DNA of 11,868 nt. Origin: Pseudomonadota bacterium (GTDB lineage: Bacteria > Pseudomonadota > Alphaproteobacteria > Rhizobiales > Devosiaceae). A program made the position numbers and the translations under genes. The notes beneath the pieces are model-generated. The model was not told where the DNA came from. It saw nothing but the letters and a program-made list of their open reading frames with translations, and ran no database searches. Below, one piece after another: positions 1 to 6,170 of this stretch. How positions within the stretch are numbered: position 1 is the stretch's first letter; every line of letters begins with the position of its first letter. The stretch covers positions 1 through 11,868 of the forward strand of contig JAEZBF010000357.1 in assembly GCA_023427545.1 (NCBI GenBank), given 5' to 3'.

Positions 1-293
1 GTCCAGAGGAGGTCAAAAAGCGCCGGGTCCATCTTGGTGGGCTCGTGCGTGCGCCAGTCGGCGAGGAAGATGTTCATCTCGCGCAGGACGCTTTGATCGT
101 ACTGGCCATTCACCTTGAAGGTGAAGCTCGCGGTCTTGCCGGTATGGGTGTGGTGCAGGAAGAGCGTGCGGGTCTGGCCATTGGCGGCAACGGACGGAAC
201 TACGGCTGATGGCAACAGGAGGAACACGGCAAGCCACGCCGCCAAGACGGCACGCGCAGTCGTCCCCCAGTATGATCCCCGCTTCCCCGCCAC
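1..293 (-). CDS. DUF882 / YcbK (MepK-type) murein endopeptidase, N-terminal part
   Basis: The gene is cut by the left edge; 97 residues are visible. Residues 14-37 form a hydrophobic signal sequence (about AVLAAWLAVFLLLPSA), so the protein is exported. From residue 42 the sequence TRTLFLHHTHTGKT, followed by a GQYD motif, LREMNIFLADWRTHE and MDPALFDLLW, matches the start of DUF882 proteins. The family is M15-like zinc peptidases. E. coli MepK (YcbK) cuts 3-3 peptidoglycan cross-links, but the zinc ligands lie outside the window, so activity cannot be checked. I chose a GTG start at 293 because two in-frame stop codons lie just upstream and it keeps the whole signal sequence; the ribosome binding site is weak. 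It follows an L,D-transpeptidase on the same strand after 266 bases, the same pairing as E. coli ldtD-mepK. The family call is firm; the cleavage specificity is inferred. Confidence 0.85.
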   Translation of the reverse strand, partial: MAGKRGSYWGTTARAVLAAWLAVFLLLPSAVVPSVAANGQTRTLFLHHTHTGKTASFTFKVNGQYDQSVLREMNIFLADWRTHEPTKMDPALFDLLW

Positions 294-470
294 GCCCTAC
301 TACGCCCGTTGAAAACCTGGTCTAGTTCGCGGACTTTAGCGCCATAGATGAAAAGACATTGTTAACGCTAACGTCTGCTGCAGCCGTTTTCCAACTGCCC
401 TCGATTCGACTTCTACTCAGGAATGAGGGCTGAACCAAGGCCAAATTCCTAAGCAGGTATGAACGTTTGC

Positions 471-503
471 GCCCGGCCGCTGCTGTAGGGCAGCGGGCCG
501 GGC
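471..503 (-). other. GC-rich hairpin in the transpeptidase-DUF882 gap
   Basis: An inverted repeat: left arm GCCCGGCCGCTGC (471-483) pairs with right arm GCAGCGGGCCGGGC (490-503) with one bulged base and a 6-base loop. It lies 57 bases past the transpeptidase stop on the minus strand. There is no run of T after it on either strand, so it is not a classic intrinsic terminator. It could be a partial terminator, an mRNA-stabilising 3' structure, or a processing site between the two genes. The rest of the 294-559 gap holds no ORF I can support, and no convincing promoter. Confidence 0.5.
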
Positions 504-559
504 GAGACATCTGGCTGATCGGGTGAGTGAATTCGCCGGGTGCGGACGGGCGAATGTGC

Positions 560-2239
560 CTACTTGCTGAGGAGAGTTATCAACCGCTTGTTGTGGCCGT
601 AGACGTCGCCGTAGGAGCGGATGGTGCCGTCTTCATCCACCCGAATGGTGAAGTAGGCGAGGTGCACCGGCACGTGGGTGGCGAGGTTGTTCCAGCGCTC
701 GCTGCCGCCGATTTCCTTCTCCAGCGTTGCGACGGTCAGCGCAGGCTCGTGGGCGAGCAGGGCGTTGGCGAATTCCATCGGGTTCTGCACGCGCACGCAG
801 CCATGGCTGTAGGCGCGGAACGAGCGCGAGAAGAGCGACTTGCTCGGCGTGTCGTGCAGGTAGACGTCGTGCTGGTTGGGGAACAGGAACTTGATGTTAC
901 CCAGGGCATTGCCGCCACCGGGGCGCTGGCGCACGCGGAAGTTGTTGATGTTGGTCTGCGACCAGTCGATGGCCGAGGCGTTGATCACCTTGCCGTTCGA
1001 GCCGAGCATTTCCATGTTCTGGCTGGCAAGGTAGCCCGGATTGACCATCAGGAGGGGCGCGATCTCCTTGGTGGCGATCGAGGAGGGCACGTTCCAGTAG
1101 GGGTTGACGACGATGTGCTCGATCTCGTCGGAGAAGATCGGCGTCTGGTTCGTCGGCTTACCGGTCACCACGCGGGTGGTGTAGGCGACTTCGTACCCTT
1201 CCGCTGCAGTGCCCTGCTCAACGAAGAGCCGGAACTCGGGGATGTTCACGAACACATGGAACTTGCCCATATCCTCGGGCATCCAGCGCCAGCGCTCCAT
1301 GTTGGCGATGATGTCCTCTCGAGTGACCGGGGAGCCGCCGTTGAGAGCGGCGACAGTCGCCGGGCCGACAACACCGTCGGCCGTGAGCGCCAGGCTGTCC
1401 TGGAAGGTCTTGACCGCGGCCACGAGGGGCGCATCGTAGATGTCGTCGGGCGGGGCGGTGGTCGCGGACTCCGGAACTTCCGGCGCCTCGACGTTGAGCC
1501 TCTCGCGCAGCAGGGCTACGCGAATATCCTTCATGCCGGGCCGCAGCAGCGGGCCATCCGGAATCCGCACCTGGTCCTCGACCGAGGCCGCATCGAAATC
1601 GGCGAGCGCCTTACGCAGCCGCACGAACTCGGCGTACTTGGGGTGGAGGTCCATCAGCAACGCGGCGGGGTCATCGCTCTGTGCGAGCTTGACCAGCATC
1701 TCGGTCGGGTTGATCTGCCGCGGCTTGATAGTGATGAGCTTGCTCACCTCCAGCGGATTGACGCGGCCGCCGACTGCATCCTGAGCATAGCGCAGCGCGG
1801 CGGCGGAGAAGGCGGTCTCGACGGCAGCGAGCTTGGCGGGGTCCGTGCCAGCGGTGGAGAGATCGAGGTCGGCAGTCAGGTAATCGGAGGGGCGGAAGCC
1901 CTGGGCGCTGGCGGCCTTGAAGACGTCCATGATCTTGGCGGCAGCCGGAGCATAGGCAACCTTGCCGTCGCCGCCCTCGACGAGCCACAGTGGCTCGAAG
2001 TGACGGGCGCCATAGAAGAAGTAGAGCTTCTGGCTGTCGGCGTAGGCGCGGGTATCGCGCGGCGCTGCCTGGTAGGCGGCTGCCAAGCCTGACTTGATGA
2101 TGCGTGCGAGCTCGCTTTTGGGCGGGGCGATAACCACGCGGACCGCTTCGACGCCATCGACGCTGATCGCTTCTTGGGCTGCCACCGGTCCGGCGAGACA
2201 GGCGGTACCGAACAGCAGGGCAAATACGAGCTTACGCAT
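560..2239 (-). CDS. L,D-transpeptidase, YcbB/LdtD type
   Basis: A 559-residue secreted enzyme that would form 3-3 cross-links between diaminopimelate residues of peptidoglycan in the periplasm. A signal peptide covers residues 1-21 (MRKLVFALLFGTACLAG..., likely cleaved after VAA). The scaffold region with YFFYGARHFEPLWLVEGG is typical of YcbB-like proteins. A peptidoglycan-binding domain lies at about 265-302 (AVKTFQDSLALTADGVVGP). The YkuD catalytic domain lies at about 324-500 and has the full motif SHGCVRV with His479, Gly480 and nucleophile Cys481, preceded by YLHDTP. The length fits LdtD (about 600), not the short Ldt enzymes. I chose ATG at 2239, with GGGAG just upstream; longer upstream reading would lose the signal peptide at the N-terminus. 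The Cys in the signal peptide lacks a proper lipobox. It is followed by a DUF882 endopeptidase gene and preceded by a sigma-54 regulator gene on the same strand. Confidence 0.95.
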   Translation of the reverse strand: MRKLVFALLFGTACLAGPVAAQEAISVDGVEAVRVVIAPPKSELARIIKSGLAAAYQAAPRDTRAYADSQKLYFFYGARHFEPLWLVEGGDGKVAYAPAAAKIMDVFKAASAQGFRPSDYLTADLDLSTAGTDPAKLAAVETAFSAAALRYAQDAVGGRVNPLEVSKLITIKPRQINPTEMLVKLAQSDDPAALLMDLHPKYAEFVRLRKALADFDAASVEDQVRIPDGPLLRPGMKDIRVALLRERLNVEAPEVPESATTAPPDDIYDAPLVAAVKTFQDSLALTADGVVGPATVAALNGGSPVTREDIIANMERWRWMPEDMGKFHVFVNIPEFRLFVEQGTAAEGYEVAYTTRVVTGKPTNQTPIFSDEIEHIVVNPYWNVPSSIATKEIAPLLMVNPGYLASQNMEMLGSNGKVINASAIDWSQTNINNFRVRQRPGGGNALGNIKFLFPNQHDVYLHDTPSKSLFSRSFRAYSHGCVRVQNPMEFANALLAHEPALTVATLEKEIGGSERWNNLATHVPVHLAYFTIRVDEDGTIRSYGDVYGHNKRLITLLSK

Positions 2240-2275
2240 TTTCACTCCCAAAACAGCGCAGCGTTCTATTTCGTT

Positions 2276-2291
2276 GCGGCAGTACTGCCGC
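2276..2291. promoter_or_regulatory. Perfect 16-bp palindrome upstream of the L,D-transpeptidase
   Basis: GCGGCAGTACTGCCGC is identical to its own reverse complement. It sits 37-52 bases before the transpeptidase start codon, where a promoter or 5' leader should be. Two readings fit: an operator for a dimeric regulator, or a hairpin in the 5' leader of the mRNA. I do not recognise it as a known operator. No clear -35/-10 or -24/-12 pair could be placed around it. Confidence 0.4.
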
Positions 2292-2345
2292 CGTGTGCCC
2301 GATGGGACGCCGAGCCTGTCCTGTCGGGGATATCCTACAAAGATT

Positions 2346-2376
2346 AACGCGAGCAATTGCTCGCGTTTTTGTGTTT
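2346..2376 (-). terminator. 22-bp perfect palindrome, terminator-like, between the regulator and the transpeptidase
   Basis: AACGCGAGCAA (2346-2356) is followed directly by its reverse complement (2357-2367). On the minus strand it lies 51 bases after the sigma-54 regulator stop; it has an A-tract before the stem and TTAATCTTTG after it, so it should act as an intrinsic terminator for that gene and would separate it from the transpeptidase. The plus strand has an even better T-tract (TTTTTGTGTTT to 2376), though no plus-strand gene precedes it, so it may work in both directions. It could also be an operator, as it is 107-128 bases before the transpeptidase start. Confidence 0.65.
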
Positions 2377-2417
2377 CGCCTCTGTGGCCTTGTTGCAACG
2401 CCCCCTGCGTAACCCCC

Positions 2418-3902
2418 TCAGGCGGCGTCGCTTTGCACCTCTGCTTCAAGCCCATACTCCCGCAACTTGCGGTACAGAGTCGAGCGTCCGATCCCCAGTG
2501 CGCGGGCTACCTTCGACATGCGCCCCGAGTAGTGCCGCAGTGCGAAGACGATAAGCTCGCGCTCGAGCTCGGGCAGGGCGGCGACTTCGCCGTTGGGCAT
2601 CAGGAATCGGTCGCGAGGGGCCTCCGCCACATCCGTTTGTCTGGGACGTTCGATAGCTGCATCGACATGAACCGGACCTGAGAGCGCGGGCAGGTTTTCC
2701 GTTAGCGTTGCGGCGTCCGCGCGCCCGGCAGCGAGTGCAACGATCTGCGGGAAGTCCGCGCGCTCGAGCCGGTCGCCGTCGCAGAGGACCACCGCGCGAT
2801 AGACCGTGTTCTCGAGCTGCCGGATGTTACCGGGCCAATCGTAGCGAGAGAGCAATTCCAGCCCTTCCGGGCTGATCCCGGCGACGCGCTGGCCCGCCTC
2901 AGCGGCGAATCTCGCAATGAAGTGCTCGAGGAGGAGCCGCAGGTCTTCGAGCCGTTCGCGCAGCGGCGGCACGTAGATCGGGAAGACACTTAGCCGGTAA
3001 TACAGGTCCTCGCGGAAATGGCCGTCGCGGGCGAGGTTAAGGAGTCGGCGATTGGTGGCCGATATCACGCGCACATTCACGCGCTCGCAGCGGCTGGCGC
3101 CGACCGGCTCGATCTCGCCTTCCTGGATGGCGCGCAGGAGCTTGGCCTGGGTCTCGAGCGGAAGCTCCCCGACCTCGTCGAGGAACAGCGTTCCCCCGTT
3201 TGCTTCGGCGAACTTGCCGCGATGATCGGCGACAGCACCGGTGAAGGCGCCCTTGCGATGCCCGAAGAGCGTGGACTCCACGAGGTTTGCGGGGATAGCG
3301 CCGCAGTTGACGATGATGAAAGGCTTCCCGGCACGGTCACCTTGACCCTGGATGACGCGCGCGACGAGCTCCTTACCGACACCGGTCTCGCCCTCGATCA
3401 TGACGGGAATGGTGCTGCGCGCGGCCTTGGCGCAGAGCCCGATCACCCGCGCCATCAGCGGGCTCCTGGTGATGATGTCGGACACCGCAAGCGTTCCGGC
3501 GCGGCGGCGCTGCTCGGTGCGGACGACCGTCTGGAGGGCCTGCAGGTTCAGCGCGTTGCGCAAAGAGACGATCAGCCGCTCGGGCGCCACCGGCTTGACG
3601 AAGAAGTCCAGGGCCCCGTGACGCATCGCCGTCACGACCGTCTCGAGTGACGAGTTCGCCGTCTGGACGATGACCGGCGTTGCGATCTGCTCGCGGCGCA
3701 TGGCTTCGAGGACAGCCATGCCGTCGATATCAGGCATCACCAGGTCCAGGACGACGGCGGCTATGCCGGGATCGCTGCGAAGGAGGTCCAGGGCCGAGGC
3801 CCCGCTACTCGCCGTCACGGGAGTGAAGCCGCCACGTTCGGCCACTGCGGCGGTCAGGCGCAGCTGCACCGGATCGTCGTCCACCACTAGAACACGCGTC
3901 AT
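2418..3902 (-). CDS. Sigma-54-dependent response regulator (NtrC family, TacA-like)
   Basis: A 494-residue cytoplasmic transcription activator. Receiver domain at 1-120: acidic residues Asp8-Asp10, phosphoacceptor Asp53 in VLDLVMP, Thr81 and Lys103. AAA+ domain at about 145-375: Walker A GETGVGKE (171-178), sigma-54 contact loop GAFTGA (218-223), Walker B TLFLDE (238-243). A low-complexity linker (about 390-445) leads to a Fis-type helix-turn-helix at about 450-485 (MSKVARALGIGRSTLYRKL). All key parts are intact, so it should open sigma-54 promoters once phosphorylated. ATG at 3902 is preferred because GGGGA lies a few bases upstream; a GTG at 3917 is in frame but less likely. No partner kinase is in the window. 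The receiver style (VQTAN...TVVTAMRHGALDFFVKPV) recalls Caulobacter TacA, which is an impression, not a search result. A CtrA-type box lies about 90 bases upstream. Confidence 0.93.
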   Translation of the reverse strand: MTRVLVVDDDPVQLRLTAAVAERGGFTPVTASSGASALDLLRSDPGIAAVVLDLVMPDIDGMAVLEAMRREQIATPVIVQTANSSLETVVTAMRHGALDFFVKPVAPERLIVSLRNALNLQALQTVVRTEQRRRAGTLAVSDIITRSPLMARVIGLCAKAARSTIPVMIEGETGVGKELVARVIQGQGDRAGKPFIIVNCGAIPANLVESTLFGHRKGAFTGAVADHRGKFAEANGGTLFLDEVGELPLETQAKLLRAIQEGEIEPVGASRCERVNVRVISATNRRLLNLARDGHFREDLYYRLSVFPIYVPPLRERLEDLRLLLEHFIARFAAEAGQRVAGISPEGLELLSRYDWPGNIRQLENTVYRAVVLCDGDRLERADFPQIVALAAGRADAATLTENLPALSGPVHVDAAIERPRQTDVAEAPRDRFLMPNGEVAALPELERELIVFALRHYSGRMSKVARALGIGRSTLYRKLREYGLEAEVQSDAA

Positions 3903-3988
3903 GAGGTCCCCAAACACGGTTCGAGGCGCGTTCCGACGGTCGTCGCCGAATCGCGCTGTGCCGTTTTGAGGCAGCTTCCCGAGTGGCG

Positions 3989-4004
3989 GTTAAGAGGGGC
4001 TTAA
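3989..4004 (-). promoter_or_regulatory. CtrA-type binding box upstream of the sigma-54 regulator
   Basis: On the minus strand the sequence reads TTAAGCCCCTCTTAAC, an exact match to the CtrA consensus TTAA-N7-TTAAC known from Caulobacter and Hyphomicrobiales. It ends 87 bases before the regulator start codon at 3902. In a GC-rich genome two TTAA tetramers at this exact spacing in a promoter gap are unlikely by chance. On the plus strand the same site reads TTAA-N7-TTAAG, so it could also affect pepF. No strong -10 element was found at the expected distance on the minus strand. Binding by CtrA is inferred. Confidence 0.55.
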
Positions 4005-4049
4005 GTCAGCGTTCGCCCTGGCGCGGCTGACGAGCGGCAACCCGCGCCC

Positions 4050-4078
4050 TTGTCCCGTTAGAACCCCCTCGGTATGGT
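4050..4078 (+). promoter_or_regulatory. Candidate sigma-70-type promoter for pepF
   Basis: TTGTCC (4050-4055) and TATGGT (4073-4078) are separated by exactly 17 bases and lie 33 bases before the pepF start codon. Both hexamers match the housekeeping consensus in four of six positions. The position and spacing are right, but the match is moderate. Confidence 0.42.
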
Positions 4079-4111
4079 CCCGCGCCTTCAAGCAGGGGAC
4101 TACTGCCACCC

Positions 4112-5926
4112 ATGACCGTTACCCAGGCCGCTCCGCGCAAGGATCACAATCAGTTAGGCGCGCTGCCCGAATGGGACTTGTCCGACCTCTACCCGGGCCG
4201 GGAGTCGCCGGAGCTCAAGCGCGACCTTGATTGGTCTCGCGAGGAGGCCAAGGCTTTCGAGGCCGACTACAAGGGTAAGTTGAACGCGCTGGCGCGCGAG
4301 GGCAGGCTGGTGGAGGCGATCCGGCGGATCGAGCAGCTCAACGACACGACCGGCCGGCTCGGCTCGTTCGCCTACCTGCACTATGCGCAGAATACCGCCG
4401 ATGCGACGCGCGCCAAGTTCCTGGGCGATCTCAGCCAGGCCCTGACCGACCTTTCGACCGGGCTGATCTTCTTTGAGCTGGAGCTCAACCGGATCGAAGA
4501 CGACGTGCTGGAGCAGGCATTAGCGGGAGATGCCGAGCTGGCGCGATATCGCCCGTGGTTCACCGAGCTGCGCAAGTCCAAGCCCTATCAGCTCGAAGAC
4601 CGCGTGGAGGAACTGTTCCACGAGAAGTCGGTGACCGGCGCGCAGGCCTGGAACCGGCTGTTCGACGAAACCATGGCGAGCCTCAAGTTCGACGTCGAAG
4701 GCGAGGAACTCGGCCTCGAAGGGACCCTCCACCTGCTTTCGGACAAGGACGAGAAGCGGCGCGAGGCGGCCTTCCACGCGATCTCGAAGACGCTGCACAG
4801 CAACGAGCGGCTGTTCACGCACATCACCAATGTGCTCGCCAAGGACAAGGACATCTCGGATCGCTGGCGGGGCTACAAGGACATTGCCGACAGCCGCCAC
4901 CTCGCCAACTCGGTCGAGCGGGAGGTCGTGGATGCGCTGCAGCAGGCGGTGACGGGAGCCTATCCGCGGCTGTCGCACCGCTACTATGCGATGAAGGCGC
5001 GCTGGTTCGGCAAGGACAAGCTCAATGCCTGGGACCGCAACGCGCCGCTGCCGGCGAGCGACGACCGCCTGTTCGAGTGGAACGCGGCGCGCGAGACGGT
5101 GATGGAGGCCTACGGCAAGTTCTCGCCGGAGCTGGCGCGGGTTGCCGAGCCGTTCTTCGAGTCGGGCTGGATCGATGCGCCGGTGAAGGAGGGGAAGTCG
5201 CCTGGCGCCTTCGCCCATCCGACCGTGCCGTCGGCGCACCCCTACCTCATGCTCAATTATCTCGGCAAAGCGCGCGACGTGATGACACTGGCGCACGAAC
5301 TAGGGCACGGTGTTCACCAGCGTCTTGCCGCACCGCAGGGTCCGCTCATGGCGCCGACGCCGCTTACCCTCGCCGAGACGGCCAGCGTTTTCGGCGAGAT
5401 GCTGACGTTCCGCTCGCTCCTCGACAATACCACCGATCCCAAGCACCGGTTTGCGCTGCTGTCCTCGAAGGTCGAGGACATGCTGAACACAGTGGTGCGG
5501 CAGATTGCCTTCTACACCTTCGAGCGGCGCGTCCACACCGCGCGCAAGGAAGGCGAGCTAACCACCGAGCAACTCAACGAGATCTGGCTGTCGGTGAGCC
5601 GGGAAAGCCTGGGACCCGCGATCACCCTCAACGAGGGCTACGACATCTTCTGGGCCTATATCCCGCATTTCATCAACTCGCCGTTCTATGTGTATGCCTA
5701 TGCCTTCGGCGACTGTCTTGTGAACTCGCTTTACGCACAGTATGAGAGGGCCAGCGAGGGCTTCGCCGACCGCTATTTCGAGTTGCTGAAAGCCGGGGGC
5801 TCCAAGCACCATTCCGAACTGCTCAAGCCGTTCGGCCTTGATGCGCGGGACCCGCAGTTCTGGTCGCTTGGGCTCGGCATGATCGAGCGCCTGATCTCAG
5901 AGCTCGAGGCGACCGAGCCGCGCTGA
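4112..5926 (+). CDS. pepF: M3 family oligoendopeptidase F
   Basis: A 604-residue cytoplasmic zinc metallopeptidase that cuts short peptides, so it probably recycles peptides or degrades cleaved signal peptides. The zinc site is clear: HELGH at residues 395-399 (His395, Glu396, His399), and Glu422 in LAETASVFGEM, 27 residues later, as the third ligand, the normal M3 arrangement. The N-terminal half (about 20-200) is the helical oligoendopeptidase F region (LPEWDLSDLYPG near the start is a family hallmark), and the peptidase domain runs from about 205 to 590. The length is typical and there is no signal peptide. The start is the ATG at 4112; AGGGGA lies upstream at a rather long spacing of 12 bases. 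It is divergent from the sigma-54 regulator and 26 bases upstream of the oxidase subunit gene, so it may lead the transcript into the pnt operon. Confidence 0.95.
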   Translation: MTVTQAAPRKDHNQLGALPEWDLSDLYPGRESPELKRDLDWSREEAKAFEADYKGKLNALAREGRLVEAIRRIEQLNDTTGRLGSFAYLHYAQNTADATRAKFLGDLSQALTDLSTGLIFFELELNRIEDDVLEQALAGDAELARYRPWFTELRKSKPYQLEDRVEELFHEKSVTGAQAWNRLFDETMASLKFDVEGEELGLEGTLHLLSDKDEKRREAAFHAISKTLHSNERLFTHITNVLAKDKDISDRWRGYKDIADSRHLANSVEREVVDALQQAVTGAYPRLSHRYYAMKARWFGKDKLNAWDRNAPLPASDDRLFEWNAARETVMEAYGKFSPELARVAEPFFESGWIDAPVKEGKSPGAFAHPTVPSAHPYLMLNYLGKARDVMTLAHELGHGVHQRLAAPQGPLMAPTPLTLAETASVFGEMLTFRSLLDNTTDPKHRFALLSSKVEDMLNTVVRQIAFYTFERRVHTARKEGELTTEQLNEIWLSVSRESLGPAITLNEGYDIFWAYIPHFINSPFYVYAYAFGDCLVNSLYAQYERASEGFADRYFELLKAGGSKHHSELLKPFGLDARDPQFWSLGLGMIERLISELEATEPR

Positions 5927-5952
5927 GACGCGCCTATCGACCAGAGGACCCA

Positions 5953-6108
5953 ATGGCCCACGACCATACCGAAAGTGAATACGTCTCCTCCGCCCAGGAC
6001 TTCAAGGACCACGAGGAGACCTACAAGGGCTTCGTAAATATGGTGAAGTGGTCGATCATCGCGCTCGCGGTGCTCGTCGTCTTCCTCTACATCGTCATCC
6101 GGCCCTAA
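5953..6108 (+). CDS. aa3-type cytochrome c oxidase subunit IV (51 aa)
   Basis: A small membrane protein of 51 residues. The N-terminal half is polar and acidic (MAHDHTESEY), followed by DHEETYKGFVNMVKW, which matches the HExTYxGFxxxxKW pattern of the short subunit IV of alphaproteobacterial aa3 oxidases. A single membrane helix fills residues 34-49 and the protein ends in IRP. In Paracoccus oxidase this subunit is one helix and is not needed for catalysis. AGAGGA (5943-5948) sits just before the ATG. The gene is 26 bases after pepF and 62 bases before pntAA, away from any other oxidase genes in the window. This stand-alone position before transhydrogenase genes is, as far as I recall, common in alphaproteobacteria. 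Confidence 0.88.
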   Translation: MAHDHTESEYVSSAQDFKDHEETYKGFVNMVKWSIIALAVLVVFLYIVIRP

Positions 6109-6110
6109 CG

Positions 6111-6152
6111 GGCAGGCGGGGCGTCTGCCGGCTCCGGTAGGGCGGCGCCGCC
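6111..6152 (+). other. Two GC-rich inverted repeats in the pntAA leader
   Basis: GGCAGGCG (6111-6118) can pair with CGTCTGCC (6122-6129) over a 3-base loop with one G-T pair. A second site, GGCGGCGCCGCC (6141-6152), is a perfect palindrome. It ends 8 bases before the AGGAGA ribosome binding site of pntAA (6160-6165). There is no T-run, so it is not a standard terminator. These may be mRNA structures that set the ratio of oxidase subunit IV to PntAA, or simply GC-rich spacer. Confidence 0.3.
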
Positions 6153-6170
6153 ACCTGGCAGGAGAACGTC

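Noticed and set aside
357..374. TTAAC-like repeat (GTTAACGCTAAC) considered as a second CtrA box before DUF882
   Set aside because: The spacing does not fit TTAA-N7-TTAA and the second half is TAAC, not TTAAC.
527..2092. Long plus-strand ORF (521 codons) opposite the L,D-transpeptidase gene
   Set aside because: It is the antisense shadow of a well-supported gene with signal peptide and catalytic motif. The translation is low-complexity, rich in Val, Gly, Arg and His, and matches no family.
2285..2305. Possible sigma-54 (-24/-12) promoter before the transpeptidase
   Set aside because: A GG-N10-GC spacing can be found in CGGGCACACGGCGGCA on the minus strand, but the flanking bases do not fit TGGCAC-N5-TTGC, so the match is no better than chance in GC-rich DNA.
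4074..4115. 13-codon mini-ORF whose stop overlaps the pepF start (ATGA)
   Set aside because: No ribosome binding site before it, and its ATG lies inside the best -10 element for pepF, so it would not be in the transcript from that promoter.
4555..5745. Long plus-strand ORF (396 codons) in another frame inside pepF
   Set aside because: The product is Arg/Ala/Gly-rich, the usual result of GC-rich out-of-frame reading, and it lies wholly within a complete M3 peptidase.
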